Numbered from the stretch's first letter, positions 7,499-15,591 are shown. The stretch is 64,000 nt of DNA from Demequina sp. NBRC 110054 (GCF_002090115.1 NZ_BBRK01000004.1:1054001-1118000), one strand, 5' to 3'. The notes: generated from the letters alone by a model not told the origin. Program-made: numbers and translations.

Positions 7499-8563
7499 TC
7501 ACGCTCCCTGGGGTGCGTCGAGCACCACGGGCCGTGCCGCATCGTCCAGCTCGAGACGGACGATGCTGTCGCCGGCCTGGGCGACGCCCGTCACGAGAGC
7601 GTGGCGCCCCTCGGGCAGCAGCCTCACCGTGACCATGCCCTCCTGGGCTCCGTCGATGAACTCCGCGACCTCGTGGGACAGGCGCGTCATGACGTCGCCG
7701 TCCGAGATGGTGGTGGCCCTGTCGTCGAGCAGGGTGACGTCGACTCCGCGCCGTCGCGCCGCGCTCGCGGCGGTGACGATCGCGGGTGCGGTGAGCCCGC
7801 GGGCGCGCACCAGATCGCGCAGCGCCGCCTCGGTCGCCGCGATCTCGCGCCGGTCGGACTCGTCGAAGGTCTCGCCCGCGACGATGCGCTCGAGGGGCCT
7901 GGTCGCGATCTCTCGGACCTCGGTCGCGCGGCGGCGGCGGATCTCGCGGCGGGCCTGAGTCGCCGCGGAGGCCTCGGCGGCCTGCTCCGTGAGCTCAGCG
8001 AACGCGTTGATCTCCCGCGCGGCGCGGTGAAGCCCGCTGCCGAACAGCGCGGCGACCACCAGGGTGGCGGCGTGGCTCTGGAGCATCATGAGCGCGGAGA
8101 AAGCCCCGCGTCCCGTCGAGACGCCCCACACGGCCGTCGCGACCGCCATGAGCCCGAAGCCCAGCCAGGCGAGGCCGCTGCGGCGGCGGATCGACAGGAA
8201 GAACAGCAGCCACGCGTTCGCTCCCTGATGCCACGTCGCCCGACCGAGGTCGCCGTCCACCGGCAGGTTCCACGACACCATGACGGTCGACAGCAGGACC
8301 ACGCCCACGACGAACCAGCTCTCCCGCCGGGGGAACGGGTCGGGGCCGGGCTGGATCAGCAGAGACGCGGCGACCATCACGAGGAGGACCGCGACCAGCG
8401 AGATCCACGGGTTGCGCACGGTCTGCGCCGTCACCACCACGAACACCATGTTGGTGATGCCGAACAGCGCGAGCAGCAGCTGGGCCTTGGTCGAGTCCAG
8501 CCTCAGGAGGCTTGCCGCGTCGAGCGCGATCCTCGCGCCCACCTCTTTCACGGTCGTCTCCAC
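7499..8563 (-). CDS. Membrane protein resembling a degenerate histidine kinase
   Basis: A 354-residue protein. About six hydrophobic helices fill residues 20-190 (LLLALFGITNMVFVVVTA, WISLVAVLLVMVAASLLI, WFVVGVVLLSTVMV, AWLLFFLSI, GLAWLGFGLMAVATAVWG, AATLVVAALFGSGLH). A helical, Arg-rich linker follows (AAREINAFAELTEQAAEA, IRRRRATEVREIATRP). The C-terminal about 90 residues align loosely with the start of a HATPase domain (TRLSHEVAEFIDGAQEGMVT, VRLELDDAARPVV), but the Asn box and both Gly boxes are missing. It is the last of three overlapping genes (16-nt overlap with the kinase), so it is probably a sensor or inhibitor partner of that kinase. An orphan membrane protein is the alternative. Confidence 0.6.
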   Translation of the reverse strand: METTVKEVGARIALDAASLLRLDSTKAQLLLALFGITNMVFVVVTAQTVRNPWISLVAVLLVMVAASLLIQPGPDPFPRRESWFVVGVVLLSTVMVSWNLPVDGDLGRATWHQGANAWLLFFLSIRRRSGLAWLGFGLMAVATAVWGVSTGRGAFSALMMLQSHAATLVVAALFGSGLHRAAREINAFAELTEQAAEASAATQARREIRRRRATEVREIATRPLERIVAGETFDESDRREIAATEAALRDLVRARGLTAPAIVTAASAARRRGVDVTLLDDRATTISDGDVMTRLSHEVAEFIDGAQEGMVTVRLLPEGRHALVTGVAQAGDSIVRLELDDAARPVVLDAPQGA

Positions 8564-9753
8564 GTGAGGGTGACGATCGTGCCCTCGCCCGGCGCGCTCG
8601 ATACGTCGGCGCCGCCGCCGTCAAGGGTGCACATGCGGTCGATGATGCTCACGCGGATGCCGAGCCGGCGTGCGGACACCCGCCTGTCGTCGAAGCCCGC
8701 GCCATCGTCGTCGCACACGACGTCCACGCCGTCGGAGTCCGCCTCGACGCGCACCTTGCGCGTGACCTGCTCGGAGGGGCCCGCGTGCCGCAGGCTGTTG
8801 CGCAGCGACTCCCCGAGCGCCTCGGAGATCGCGACGGCGACGTCGGAGGGGATGCGCTCCTCGCCGGTCCACGAGCCGTCGAACCTGACATCATGCGAGT
8901 GCTCGAGCGCGGTCGAGCGCAGCATCGCCACGAGCTCCTCGGGCCGATAGTCGCGCGCGGGGGAGACATCGTCCGCGAGCACCTGGATCTCGTCGAGCGC
9001 CTCGGCGGCGCGGTCCTGGAGCCCGGCGGTGGGAGACGGCGCCGTGGCGGCGTACAGGACGGACATCACGTCGTCGTGGACGATCGCGTTGATGCGGTTC
9101 TCCTCGCGCTCCTGAGCGGTCGCGCGCGCCTGCGCTGCGGCCTCGGCGCGTGCCCGTCCCGCGGTGGCGTCGACCTGCGCGGCGGTTCTCACGACCGCGA
9201 GGGACATGCCCATGAGGATCAGCGCGTAGAGCGTGCCGCCGATCGCGTCCTGGAACGCGAGCAGCGTCGAGTCGGGACGCGACGCCATCTGGGTGACCAT
9301 GACGACCGGGGCCTGCGCGAGCCCGTAGAGCCACACCCACCGGTTCTGCCACACCACCGTCGCGATGACGGCGTGGAGGGCGTTGATGCCCTGGACCCAG
9401 GGAGCGCCGTCGAGCGAGTAGTACCCGTCCACGAGGAACACCGGGAACAGCACGTGCAGCACCGCGAAGACGATGACGGTGGCTCCGGCGACGAGGCGCA
9501 TCGTCCTGATCGGCGCCCAGCGCGCGAGGGCCGCAAGGCTGATCGGAGCCGCGAGCCCGACGACGATCAGCGTGATCCCGTAGACGTTCCTGAGGCTCTC
9601 CATCTGACCGACCGCGCGCGGCAGCAGCAGTGCGGCGAACACGAGGCCGCCGATGCCGCAGGACAGGTAGATGTTGCGCAGCATCCGCTCCGCGGCCGGA
9701 CCCGGCGTCGTGGGGACGGGAGCCTCGTGCACGGCCTCGTCGGCGGCGGTCAC
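8548..9753 (-). CDS. NarL-type sensor histidine kinase
   Basis: A 401-residue kinase. About six transmembrane helices occupy residues 25-200 without an obvious extracellular domain. A coiled linker of Ala/Arg/Glu (ARAEAAAQARATAQEREENR) leads to the phosphoacceptor segment NAIVHDDVMSVLYAAT, with His followed by DD as in HisKA_3 kinases. The ATP-binding domain has an N box (ISEALGESLRNSLRHAG), a G1 box (DDDGAGFD) and a G2 box (APGEGTIVTLTW). It overlaps the response-regulator gene upstream by four bases (ATGA type) and the kinase-like membrane gene downstream by 16. It should phosphorylate the LuxR-type regulator. The signal is not predictable from sequence. Confidence 0.9.
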   Translation of the reverse strand: MTAADEAVHEAPVPTTPGPAAERMLRNIYLSCGIGGLVFAALLLPRAVGQMESLRNVYGITLIVVGLAAPISLAALARWAPIRTMRLVAGATVIVFAVLHVLFPVFLVDGYYSLDGAPWVQGINALHAVIATVVWQNRWVWLYGLAQAPVVMVTQMASRPDSTLLAFQDAIGGTLYALILMGMSLAVVRTAAQVDATAGRARAEAAAQARATAQEREENRINAIVHDDVMSVLYAATAPSPTAGLQDRAAEALDEIQVLADDVSPARDYRPEELVAMLRSTALEHSHDVRFDGSWTGEERIPSDVAVAISEALGESLRNSLRHAGPSEQVTRKVRVEADSDGVDVVCDDDGAGFDDRRVSARRLGIRVSIIDRMCTLDGGGADVSSAPGEGTIVTLTWRRP

Positions 9754-10388
9754 TCCGACGTCCCGAGGTATCCGTCCTCGATCGCCCGCTTGTACAGGTC
9801 GACGCGCGAGTGGGCCGGCCGCCCGGCCTCCGCGTACTTCTTGCGGATCCTGCTCACGTAGTCGGCGACGGTGTCGCGTGACAGCCCGGTGCGGATCGCG
9901 ACGGACGTCGCCGTCTCGCCTGAGGCGTACAGCCCGAGGATCTCCTGCTCGCGCTGCGACAGCTTCGCGTCGGTCAGGGCGGCGTCCGCGTCGATCGCGG
10001 CGGCCCAGTCGGTGCTGAACACCTCACGTCCCTCCGCGGCCGTGCGGATCGCGTCCAGCAGGACGTCCGGTGCGGCCGACTTGCGGATCAGCCCGAGCGC
10101 GCCCGAGCGTGCGGCGGACTGGATGAGGCGGCGATCGTCGGCGCCCGTGTAGATGAGGGCGTGCGCGCCGCGCTCATGGATCGCGGCGACGTTGTCGGCG
10201 GGGAGCGAGGCGTCCGCGAGGCGCAGGTCGAGGACCACGAGATCGAGCGGTCCCTCGAGGCCCGCGAGCTCCGCGACGGTCTCGACGGATCCCGCGAGCG
10301 TCAGGTCCTCGGTCGACGCGATGAGGTCGCGGAAGCCGAAGGCGATCAGCGCGTGGTCCTCGACCAGCGCGATTGTCCGCACCGGCAT
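9750..10388 (-). CDS. LuxR/NarL-family response regulator
   Basis: A 212-residue regulator. The receiver domain (residues 1-120) has the acidic pair in LVEDHALI, the phosphoacceptor Asp in VVLDLRL, Thr in IYTGAD and Lys in IRKSA. The C-terminal HTH (about 142-205) reads LSQREQEILGLYASGETA then RTGLSRDTVADYVSRIRKK, the GerE/LuxR fold. It is the first gene of a three-gene minus-strand operon with the cognate kinase. A likely -10 (TAGAGT, complement of 10419-10424) lies upstream, and the inverted repeat at 10443-10460 covers the matching -35 position, which suggests control at that site, possibly autoregulation. Confidence 0.92.
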   Translation of the reverse strand: MPVRTIALVEDHALIAFGFRDLIASTEDLTLAGSVETVAELAGLEGPLDLVVLDLRLADASLPADNVAAIHERGAHALIYTGADDRRLIQSAARSGALGLIRKSAAPDVLLDAIRTAAEGREVFSTDWAAAIDADAALTDAKLSQREQEILGLYASGETATSVAIRTGLSRDTVADYVSRIRKKYAEAGRPAHSRVDLYKRAIEDGYLGTSE

Positions 10389-10442
10389 CGCCCACCCCCC
10401 GTCAGAGTCTGTGCGCCCACTCTACTGGCCCCCCGTTCTGGT

Positions 10443-10460
10443 GCCCCCATAAGTGGGGGC
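10443..10460. promoter_or_regulatory. Inverted repeat between divergent genes
   Basis: GCCCCCA-TAAG-TGGGGGC, a perfect 7-bp-arm dyad, sits between the response regulator (minus) and the LRV-repeat protein (plus). It overlaps the expected -35 of the regulator. It may be an operator or a hairpin; TTTC follows on the plus strand, so a terminator is the alternative. Confidence 0.5.
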
Positions 10461-10537
10461 TTTCGGCGCTCGGGCCCCGGTGGCACTCTCATACCAGGCT
10501 CGTTGAGAAGCGGGTCTGGTCCCAGCAAGGAGAAGTG

Positions 10538-11077
10538 ATGCACTGGTCAGCGGAGGAATTCGTTCTTGTCATCACGGGGGTTCTGTTTGCCGGGATCGTC
10601 GCGTCCTCGCGTCTGCCAAGAGTAGAACTGACCCTGACATCTCGCCGCGCGTTTGCCATCGGCGCTGTGGTGTTCGTCGGGGCCGCGGCCGCTCTGGCTA
10701 CGATCGAGAACGCGTCCTACCCGCCGTTGCTGTGGGTGCTGCCCTTGGTGCCGCTCATGGTCATCGGGGTCCTGATTCACGATGCCGTGGCGGTGGGGGC
10801 CGCACACGATCGCAGCCAGGACCCCACCATGAGCGCCCAAGGGAATCTGTCGGAGCCGGTCGACGATGCTGTCGATGACGTGCTCCGCGTCGGTCACACG
10901 CGAGCCGCGGACCCCGCGGCTACCGCCGAGGACCTCGCCGAGATCGCCTACGCCGAGCCGCGGCTTCGTCCCGTGGTCGCCGCCAACCCGGCGACTCCCG
11001 CGAGCCTGCTCGAGTGGCTGTCCGCCCTCGGCGACCCCGCCGTGCAGCGCGCCATCGGCGCGCGCGCCGCGCATTGA
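10538..11077 (+). CDS. Membrane protein with LRV-like C-terminus
   Basis: A 179-residue protein with ATG 10538 preceded by AAGGAGA. Two hydrophobic helices come first (EFVLVITGVLFAGIVASS and AFAIGAVVFVGAAAALATI), then a third (LLWVLPLVPLMVIGVLIHDA). After a polar linker, the C-terminal about 60 residues (ADPAATAEDLAEIAYAEPRL, RPVVAANPATPASLLEWLSA, LGDPAVQRAIGARAAH) match the variant leucine-rich repeat pattern (LA..aP.LR..VA.NP.tP..LL..L...gDp.V...ia.n) common in actinobacteria. The role is unknown. It is divergent from the NarL-type regulator and could be a target of it. Confidence 0.65.
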   Translation: MHWSAEEFVLVITGVLFAGIVASSRLPRVELTLTSRRAFAIGAVVFVGAAAALATIENASYPPLLWVLPLVPLMVIGVLIHDAVAVGAAHDRSQDPTMSAQGNLSEPVDDAVDDVLRVGHTRAADPAATAEDLAEIAYAEPRLRPVVAANPATPASLLEWLSALGDPAVQRAIGARAAH

Positions 11078-11194
11078 TCCCGCCGCTAGCCGGGTCGTTC
11101 TGACTCAGCAGCCTGCCAAAGGGATCTGACGCAGCGGCCCCTCGCTGCCACGCGAATCATCTTCCTGACTTCACCGCTCGACGCGGTGACCCGA

Positions 11195-11230
11195 CTCAGT
11201 CGATGTCCAGGGCTCAGTCGATGTCCAGGA
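11195..11230. repeat. 18-bp tandem duplication at the xth 3' end
   Basis: CTCAGTCGATGTCCAGGG followed directly by CTCAGTCGATGTCCAGGA. The second unit contains the stop codon and last codons (Leu-Asp-Ile-Asp-stop) of exonuclease III on the minus strand, so the duplication repeats the end of the gene just beyond it. The rest of the gap 11078-11194 shows nothing I recognise. Confidence 0.8.
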
Positions 11231-11999
11231 CCACCGGCACGTGGTCCGAGGCGCCCTTGCCCTTGCGCTCGTCGCGCACGATCGTGACGTCCGTGGCGCG
11301 CGCCGCGAGCGGCTCCGAGGCGTAGATGAAGTCGATCCGCATGCCCTCGCCCTTGGGGAAGCGCAGCTGCTTGTAGTCCCAGAAGGTGTACGTGCCCTCG
11401 GCGGGCAGGAAGCGCCGCGACAGCTCCTCGTACCCGTGGTCCGCGAGCTCCGCGAAGGCCGCGCGCGCCTCGGGGGTCACGTGCGTCTCCGCCTCGGAGT
11501 CCTCCTCCGACCAGATGTCGGTGGGCAGCGGCGCGACGTTGAAGTCGCCGACCAGGGCGGTCGGCTCGTCCTTCCACGCGGACGATGCGTCCCGCAGCTT
11601 CGCAAGGAAGTCCAGCTTGTAGGTGTAGTGCGGGTCGTTCAGGCCGCGCCCGTTCGGCACGTACAGGCTCCACACGCGCACGCCTCCGGCGACCGCGCCG
11701 ATCGCGCGGGCCTCGACCACGGGCTCCTGGCCCGGCTTGCCGAAGGCGGGCTGATCGGGGAAGGCGACCTGCACATCGTCCAGGCCCACGCGCGAGGCGA
11801 TCGCGACGCCGTTCCACTGGTTGAGCCCGTGGATCGCGACCTCGTAGCCGAGGTCTTCGAAGCCTGCGAGCGGGAACTGCTCGGGCTTGCACTTGATCTC
11901 CTGCATCGCGAGCACATCGGTCTCGGAGCGGCGGAGCCAGTCGAGGATCCGCTCCTCGCGGGCGCGGACGGAGTTCACGTTCCAGGTGGCGAGGCGCAT
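11214..11999 (-). CDS. xth: Exodeoxyribonuclease III
   Basis: A 261-residue EEP-family nuclease/AP endonuclease acting in base-excision repair. Family blocks appear in order: MRLATWNVNSVRAREERIL, DVLAMQEIKCKPEQF (metal-binding Glu), YVPNGRGLNDPHYTYKLDF, LVGDFNVAP (Asp/Asn), GEGMRIDFIYAS and the terminal catalytic GKGASDHVPVVLDID (Asp-His pair). The start ATG 11999 lies seven bases after TACCGT on the minus strand (complement of 12007-12012), so it is probably leaderless. A much longer open frame continues upstream but runs through the SDR gene and was rejected. A dispersed motif copy (11580-11590) is read here as Ala-Ser-Ser in RDASSAWKD. Confidence 0.96.
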   Translation of the reverse strand: MRLATWNVNSVRAREERILDWLRRSETDVLAMQEIKCKPEQFPLAGFEDLGYEVAIHGLNQWNGVAIASRVGLDDVQVAFPDQPAFGKPGQEPVVEARAIGAVAGGVRVWSLYVPNGRGLNDPHYTYKLDFLAKLRDASSAWKDEPTALVGDFNVAPLPTDIWSEEDSEAETHVTPEARAAFAELADHGYEELSRRFLPAEGTYTFWDYKQLRFPKGEGMRIDFIYASEPLAARATDVTIVRDERKGKGASDHVPVVLDID

Positions 12000-12059
12000 G
12001 GCCTCAACGGTACCCGCCGGGCGGCGGTCGGGCGCGCGAGGTCCCAGTAGCCTGGAGCC

Positions 12060-12821
12060 ATGGCGACGGCACTGGTGACGGGGGCCTCCGCGGGCCTGGG
12101 TGAGGAGTTCGCGTGGCAGCTCGCCACCGCGGGCCACGACGTGGTGCTGGTGGCGCGCTCGCGCGATCGCCTCAGCGAGATCGCGGACGTCATCGCGTCC
12201 GCGACGGGACAGCGGGCCGAGATCCTCGCTGCCGATCTCACGGATCCCGAGGGGCTCGAGCTCGTCGCCGCGCGCGTCGCGGACCCCGACGATCCGATCA
12301 GCCTGCTCGTCAACAACGCCGGCTTCGGGCTCGGCAAGGGCTTCCTCGACAGCACGTGGGAGGACGAGAAGCGGATGCTCGACGTCCTCGTCACGGCGCC
12401 CATGCGGCTCAGCCACGCCGCGCTGCCGGGCATGATCGCCCGGGGACACGGGGCCATCCTCAATGTCGCGTCGATCGCGGCGCACCTGGGCGACTCGACG
12501 TACGCGTCCCACAAGAGGTGGGTCGTGGAGTTCACCCAGGCGCTCGCGGGCCAGCTCGCGGACACCCCCGTCACCGCGACGGTCGTGCTGCCCGGCCTTG
12601 TCGAGACGTCGTTCCACGACTCCGAGGAGCTCGTGCACATGCGCAGCGACTTCCCCGGAATGCTGTGGCTCGAGCCCGAGCAGGTCGTGACGAGCGCCCT
12701 CGCGGCGGTGCGGCGCGGGCAGACCGTGGTGACGCCGTCCGTCCTCTACGGCGTCGCGGGGGCCGGCCTGCGGCTGCTCCCGGCGCGCTTCACCCGCCGC
12801 CGCAGGACGGGCGAGGCCTGA
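12060..12821 (+). CDS. Short-chain dehydrogenase/reductase
   Basis: A 253-residue classical SDR, NAD(P)-dependent oxidoreductase of unknown substrate. The cofactor loop is TGASAGLG, the structural motif is VNNAGFG, and the catalytic residues are Ser in NVASIAAH and the YxxxK in STYASHK. A PG block follows in VLPGLVETSF. Arg in VARSRDR after the second strand favours NADP over NAD. The end (LRLLPARFTRRRRTGEA) is basic and could sit at the membrane. The ATG lies six bases after TAGCCT (12048-12053), so the transcript is probably leaderless; it is divergent from xth with about 60 bp between them. Confidence 0.92.
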   Translation: MATALVTGASAGLGEEFAWQLATAGHDVVLVARSRDRLSEIADVIASATGQRAEILAADLTDPEGLELVAARVADPDDPISLLVNNAGFGLGKGFLDSTWEDEKRMLDVLVTAPMRLSHAALPGMIARGHGAILNVASIAAHLGDSTYASHKRWVVEFTQALAGQLADTPVTATVVLPGLVETSFHDSEELVHMRSDFPGMLWLEPEQVVTSALAAVRRGQTVVTPSVLYGVAGAGLRLLPARFTRRRRTGEA

Positions 12822-12915
12822 CCCGTTCTTCCTGTACGGCGCCGCGCCTCGCTCCGAGTGGGAGGTGCCCGGGCGGGTCGACTGTGTCCCTCCGTGCCCT
12901 GCTCGCTCGCCTCGC

Positions 12916-13062
12916 GGTACAGAAACGTCCACTGGGAGACGGCGGAGGCCTCCTAGCGACATTGAGCGTCCACTAGGAGACACCATTGGGCGGGCTGCGC
13001 CCCAGTGGACACTCATGGTCGTTTCCGGACCCCCGCTGCGCGCCAGTGGACATTCCTGTACC
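12916..13062. repeat. Nested imperfect inverted repeat (four copies of a GTCCACTGG motif)
   Basis: The outer arms 12916-12935 and 13043-13062 match at 18 of 20 positions as inverted copies. Two inner copies (around 12963-12981 and 12998-13016) match over about 15 bases. All four share GTCCACT(G/A)GG, two forward and two inverted. This occupies most of the 319-bp gap between the SDR and pyrE genes. I see no ORF in the gap. Another motif, GGACGATGCG, lies at 13115-13124 just before pyrE. Confidence 0.8.
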
Positions 13063-13114
13063 GGGCGCCCCCGTGCCGCGCGGCCGAGCCGGCGCCCCGC
13101 TCGGCCGGGGTGCA

Positions 13115-13124
13115 GGACGATGCG
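13115..13124. repeat. Dispersed motif copy, GGACGATGCG, in the pyrE promoter
   Basis: GGACGATGCG sits four bases upstream of the pyrE -10 box (TAGGCT, 13129-13134), so it overlaps the spacer between the -35 and -10 regions. Confidence 0.8.
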
Positions 13125-13140
13125 TCGGTAGGCTTGGCGC

Positions 13141-13707
13141 ATGACCTCCGGTACGCCTCGCGAGCAGCTCCGCGACCTCATCTCCGACCTCGCCGTGGTG
13201 CGGGGTCGCGTCACCCTCGCCTCCGGCAAGGAGGCCGACTACTACGTCGACCTGCGTCGCATCACGCTCCACCACCGCGCCGCGCCGCTCGTCGGCCACC
13301 TGATGCTCGATGCGCTCGAGGAGGCCGGCTTCGGTCCCGCCGACGTCGACGCGACGGGCGGCCTCACGCTCGGCGCCGACCCGGTCGCGACCGCCCTCAT
13401 GCACGCCGCGGCTTCGCGAGGCCTCGACCTCGACTCGTTCGTGGTGCGCAAGGAGTCCAAGGCGCACGGACTGCAGCGCCGCGTCGAGGGTCCGGACGTC
13501 GCCGGCAAGAAGGTCGTCGCCGTCGAGGACACCTCCACGACCGGAGGGTCCGTCCTCACCGCGGTCGAGGCGCTGCGCGAGGCCGGAGCGGACGTCGTGG
13601 CCGTCGCCGTGATCGTCGACCGCAACACCGGCGCTCGCGAGAAGATCGAGGCCGAGGGCCTCCCGTACCTGTACCTGTACGGCCTCGAGGACCTCGGTCT
13701 CGCCTGA
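13141..13707 (+). CDS. pyrE: Orotate phosphoribosyltransferase
   Basis: A 188-residue type I phosphoribosyltransferase that joins orotate to PRPP in pyrimidine synthesis. Seen in order: RVTLASGKEADYYVDLRR (orotate-site region typical of PyrE), TGGLTLGADPVATAL, FVVRKESKAHG and the PRPP-binding VVAVEDTSTTGGSVLTAVEA. The length is normal. ATG 13141 follows TAGGCT (13129-13134) by six bases, so it is probably leaderless. No other pyrimidine gene is adjacent. Confidence 0.96.
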   Translation: MTSGTPREQLRDLISDLAVVRGRVTLASGKEADYYVDLRRITLHHRAAPLVGHLMLDALEEAGFGPADVDATGGLTLGADPVATALMHAAASRGLDLDSFVVRKESKAHGLQRRVEGPDVAGKKVVAVEDTSTTGGSVLTAVEALREAGADVVAVAVIVDRNTGAREKIEAEGLPYLYLYGLEDLGLA

Positions 13708-13768
13708 GCCACGCTGACGGCCGGGCCTCACCCTGGGGACGGAGTGCCGTCACGCCCGATCCTTCCCG

Positions 13769-13788
13769 GGGACGATGCGCATCGTCCC
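13769..13788. repeat. Perfect 20-bp palindrome made of two head-to-head dispersed motifs
   Basis: GGGACGATGCGCATCGTCCC is a perfect palindrome combining GGACGATGCG and its complement, followed by TGGTGTG. It lies in the 156-bp gap between pyrE and the first DUF3137-like gene, about 80 bp before that gene's -10 box. Nothing else is recognised in the gap. Confidence 0.9.
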
Positions 13789-13863
13789 TGGTGTGTGCTG
13801 GGTGTGACGCGGATCATCCCCCGTAACGATGACCTGTCGCCCGCCTCTGGCTAGGGTGACGGC

Positions 13864-14898
13864 ATGATCTTCAACCTGGGCTCCCGGCTGAGCTCCGCGG
13901 CGGCCATGGTCGCCGCGGTGGCCGTCGCGCTGCTCGCGGTCGGCTGGGGCGTGGGAGCAAGCGCCCTCGTGACCGTGGGGATCCTCGGCGGTCTCGCGGC
14001 CGCTGGCTGGGCCGGATTCCAGTTCTGGCGCCGCCTGGCCCACCGCAAGGAGCTGACGGAGTTCGCCGCGTCGCACGGCTGGCAGTTCGAAGGCCGCACC
14101 ACCGCCTACTCGGGCCGCTTCTCCGGCACACCTTTCGACTCCGGCACGCGCCGCCGCCAGGAGGACGTGCTTCGCGGCACCTTCGCGGGCGCCCGCTGTG
14201 CGACGTACACGCATGTGTATGAGATCGACCGCCGTCGCACGCAGGCCTCGGGCGGCACGCTCGGCCTTGCACTGTTCGACGATGCGGGGCTGGGCTCGGC
14301 GCTCGTGTCGGGCAGCTCGCGCGGCTCAAGGGTCGAGGCGTTCCAGGTGACGCTCGTGGAGCTGCCTGTGGACCTCCCTCGCATCGACCTGGTCCCCGAG
14401 GGCATCGGCTCGCGGGCGGCCAAGCTCTTCGGCGGCTCGGACGTCGACGTCGAGTCGCACGCGTTCAACCAGCGCTGGCGTGTGGTCTCCCACGACCCTC
14501 GATACGCCCACTCGCTGCTGGACCCGCGCATGATCGACCGGCTCGTGCAGTCCGACGCCACGGGCGTCGCGCTGCGGATCGACGGCGGCGCGCTCATGAT
14601 GTGGTCGCCGGGACGCCGCGGCGTGGAGGACCTCGCGCGACGCTTGTCGCTGCTGACCTCGGTCGCGCGCCGGATCCCCGCTCACGTGGTGCGCGAGCAC
14701 CTCGAGGCGGGCCTGGGCCGCGGCGAGCACCGGCCCGTCCCGCCCACCGCGCCCGACTGGGCGACCACGCCAGGCGCGCTGACCTCGGGGCAGTGGACGG
14801 GCATCGAGCCCGGTCCCGCTGCCAGGGGCGAGGGCTGGAAGGGCCTGCCCGGCGGCGACTCGGAGTTCGACATCTTCGGCATCCCCTGGCGGCGCTGA
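13864..14898 (+). CDS. DUF3137-like membrane protein, paralogue 1
   Basis: A 344-residue protein. Two N-terminal hydrophobic helices (AAAMVAAVAVALLAVGWGV, VTVGILGGLAAAGWAGFQF) precede a cytoplasmic-looking body: FAASHGWQFEGRT, FSGTPFDSGTRRRQEDVLRG, VTLVELPVDLPRIDLVPEGI and the family core DVDVESHAFNQRWRVVSHD, AHSLLDPRMIDRLV. The core resembles DUF3137 (the FN..F.V..D...ARYLLTP..MERL pattern). A Pro-rich tail ends in FDIFGIPWRR. It is the longest of four paralogues here (see 15592, 17097, 17797) and is 68 bp before LemA. ATG 13864 follows TAGGGT (13852-13857) by six bases, so it is likely leaderless. Function unknown; DUF3137 genes are often found next to lemA. Confidence 0.7.
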   Translation: MIFNLGSRLSSAAAMVAAVAVALLAVGWGVGASALVTVGILGGLAAAGWAGFQFWRRLAHRKELTEFAASHGWQFEGRTTAYSGRFSGTPFDSGTRRRQEDVLRGTFAGARCATYTHVYEIDRRRTQASGGTLGLALFDDAGLGSALVSGSSRGSRVEAFQVTLVELPVDLPRIDLVPEGIGSRAAKLFGGSDVDVESHAFNQRWRVVSHDPRYAHSLLDPRMIDRLVQSDATGVALRIDGGALMMWSPGRRGVEDLARRLSLLTSVARRIPAHVVREHLEAGLGRGEHRPVPPTAPDWATTPGALTSGQWTGIEPGPAARGEGWKGLPGGDSEFDIFGIPWRR

Positions 14899-14966
14899 CC
14901 CAGCGCACCCGGCGGAGGCCACCACCGACCATCACCATCACGACAGCACACCCACGGAGGGGAACC

Positions 14967-15524
14967 ATGGACGTCATCGCATACGTCATCATCGCGATCA
15001 TCGCCATCGTCGCGATCTGGGCGATCGCCCAGTACAACGGGCTCGTCAAGCTGAGGAACCTGGTGCAGGAGTCCTGGCGTCAGATCGACGTCGAGCTCCA
15101 GCGCAGGCACGACCTCATCCCGAACCTCGTCGAGACCGTCAAGGGCTACGCCACCCACGAGCGCTCGACGCTCGAGGAGGTCACCCAGGCCCGCGCTGTC
15201 GCCGCGGCTCCCGGTTCCAGCCCCGCGCAGCAGGCGCAGCAGGAGAACGTACTGACGCAGGCGCTCGGTCGCCTCTTCGCGGTCGCGGAGGCCTACCCGG
15301 ACCTCAAGGCGAACCAGAACTTCCTGCAGCTGCAGGAGGAGCTGACCAACACCGAGGACCGCGTCGCCGCCGGTCGCCGCTTCTACAACGCCAACGTGCG
15401 GTCGCTCAACACCAAGATCGAGACGTTCCCGACCAACCTCATCGCGGGGATGTTCGGCTTCACGCGCGAGGAGTACTTCGAGACCGTCGAGGCCGCGCGG
15501 CAGGTTCCCGGCGTCCAGTTCTAG
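14967..15524 (+). CDS. lemA: LemA family protein
   Basis: A 185-residue LemA protein: one N-terminal transmembrane helix (VIAYVIIAIIAIVAIWAIAQ) followed by a helical-bundle body with the family signatures NGLVKLRNLVQESWRQIDV, LQRRHDLIPNLVETVKGY, YPDLKANQNFLQLQEELTNT, EDRVAAGRRFYNANVRSLN and FPTNLIAGMFGF. The body is expected in the cytoplasm or at the membrane face. ATG 14967 has a GGAGGGG site. It sits between DUF3137-like paralogues 1 and 2. The molecular role of LemA is not established. Confidence 0.95.
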   Translation: MDVIAYVIIAIIAIVAIWAIAQYNGLVKLRNLVQESWRQIDVELQRRHDLIPNLVETVKGYATHERSTLEEVTQARAVAAAPGSSPAQQAQQENVLTQALGRLFAVAEAYPDLKANQNFLQLQEELTNTEDRVAAGRRFYNANVRSLNTKIETFPTNLIAGMFGFTREEYFETVEAARQVPGVQF

Positions 15525-15591
15525 GGGCGGGAGCCGACGCGGGCATGCATGAACACCCGAGCGGTCCCATGAAGCTGCGTGGGGGACCGAG

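Noticed and set aside
12916..13062. Possible CRISPR array from repeated GTCCACTGG
   Set aside because: Copies are in opposite orientations with irregular spacing, no spacers of constant length and no cas genes.
12000..13229. N-terminal extension of exonuclease III on the minus strand
   Set aside because: The exonuclease family starts at MRLATWNVNS; the extension lies over the SDR and the start of pyrE.
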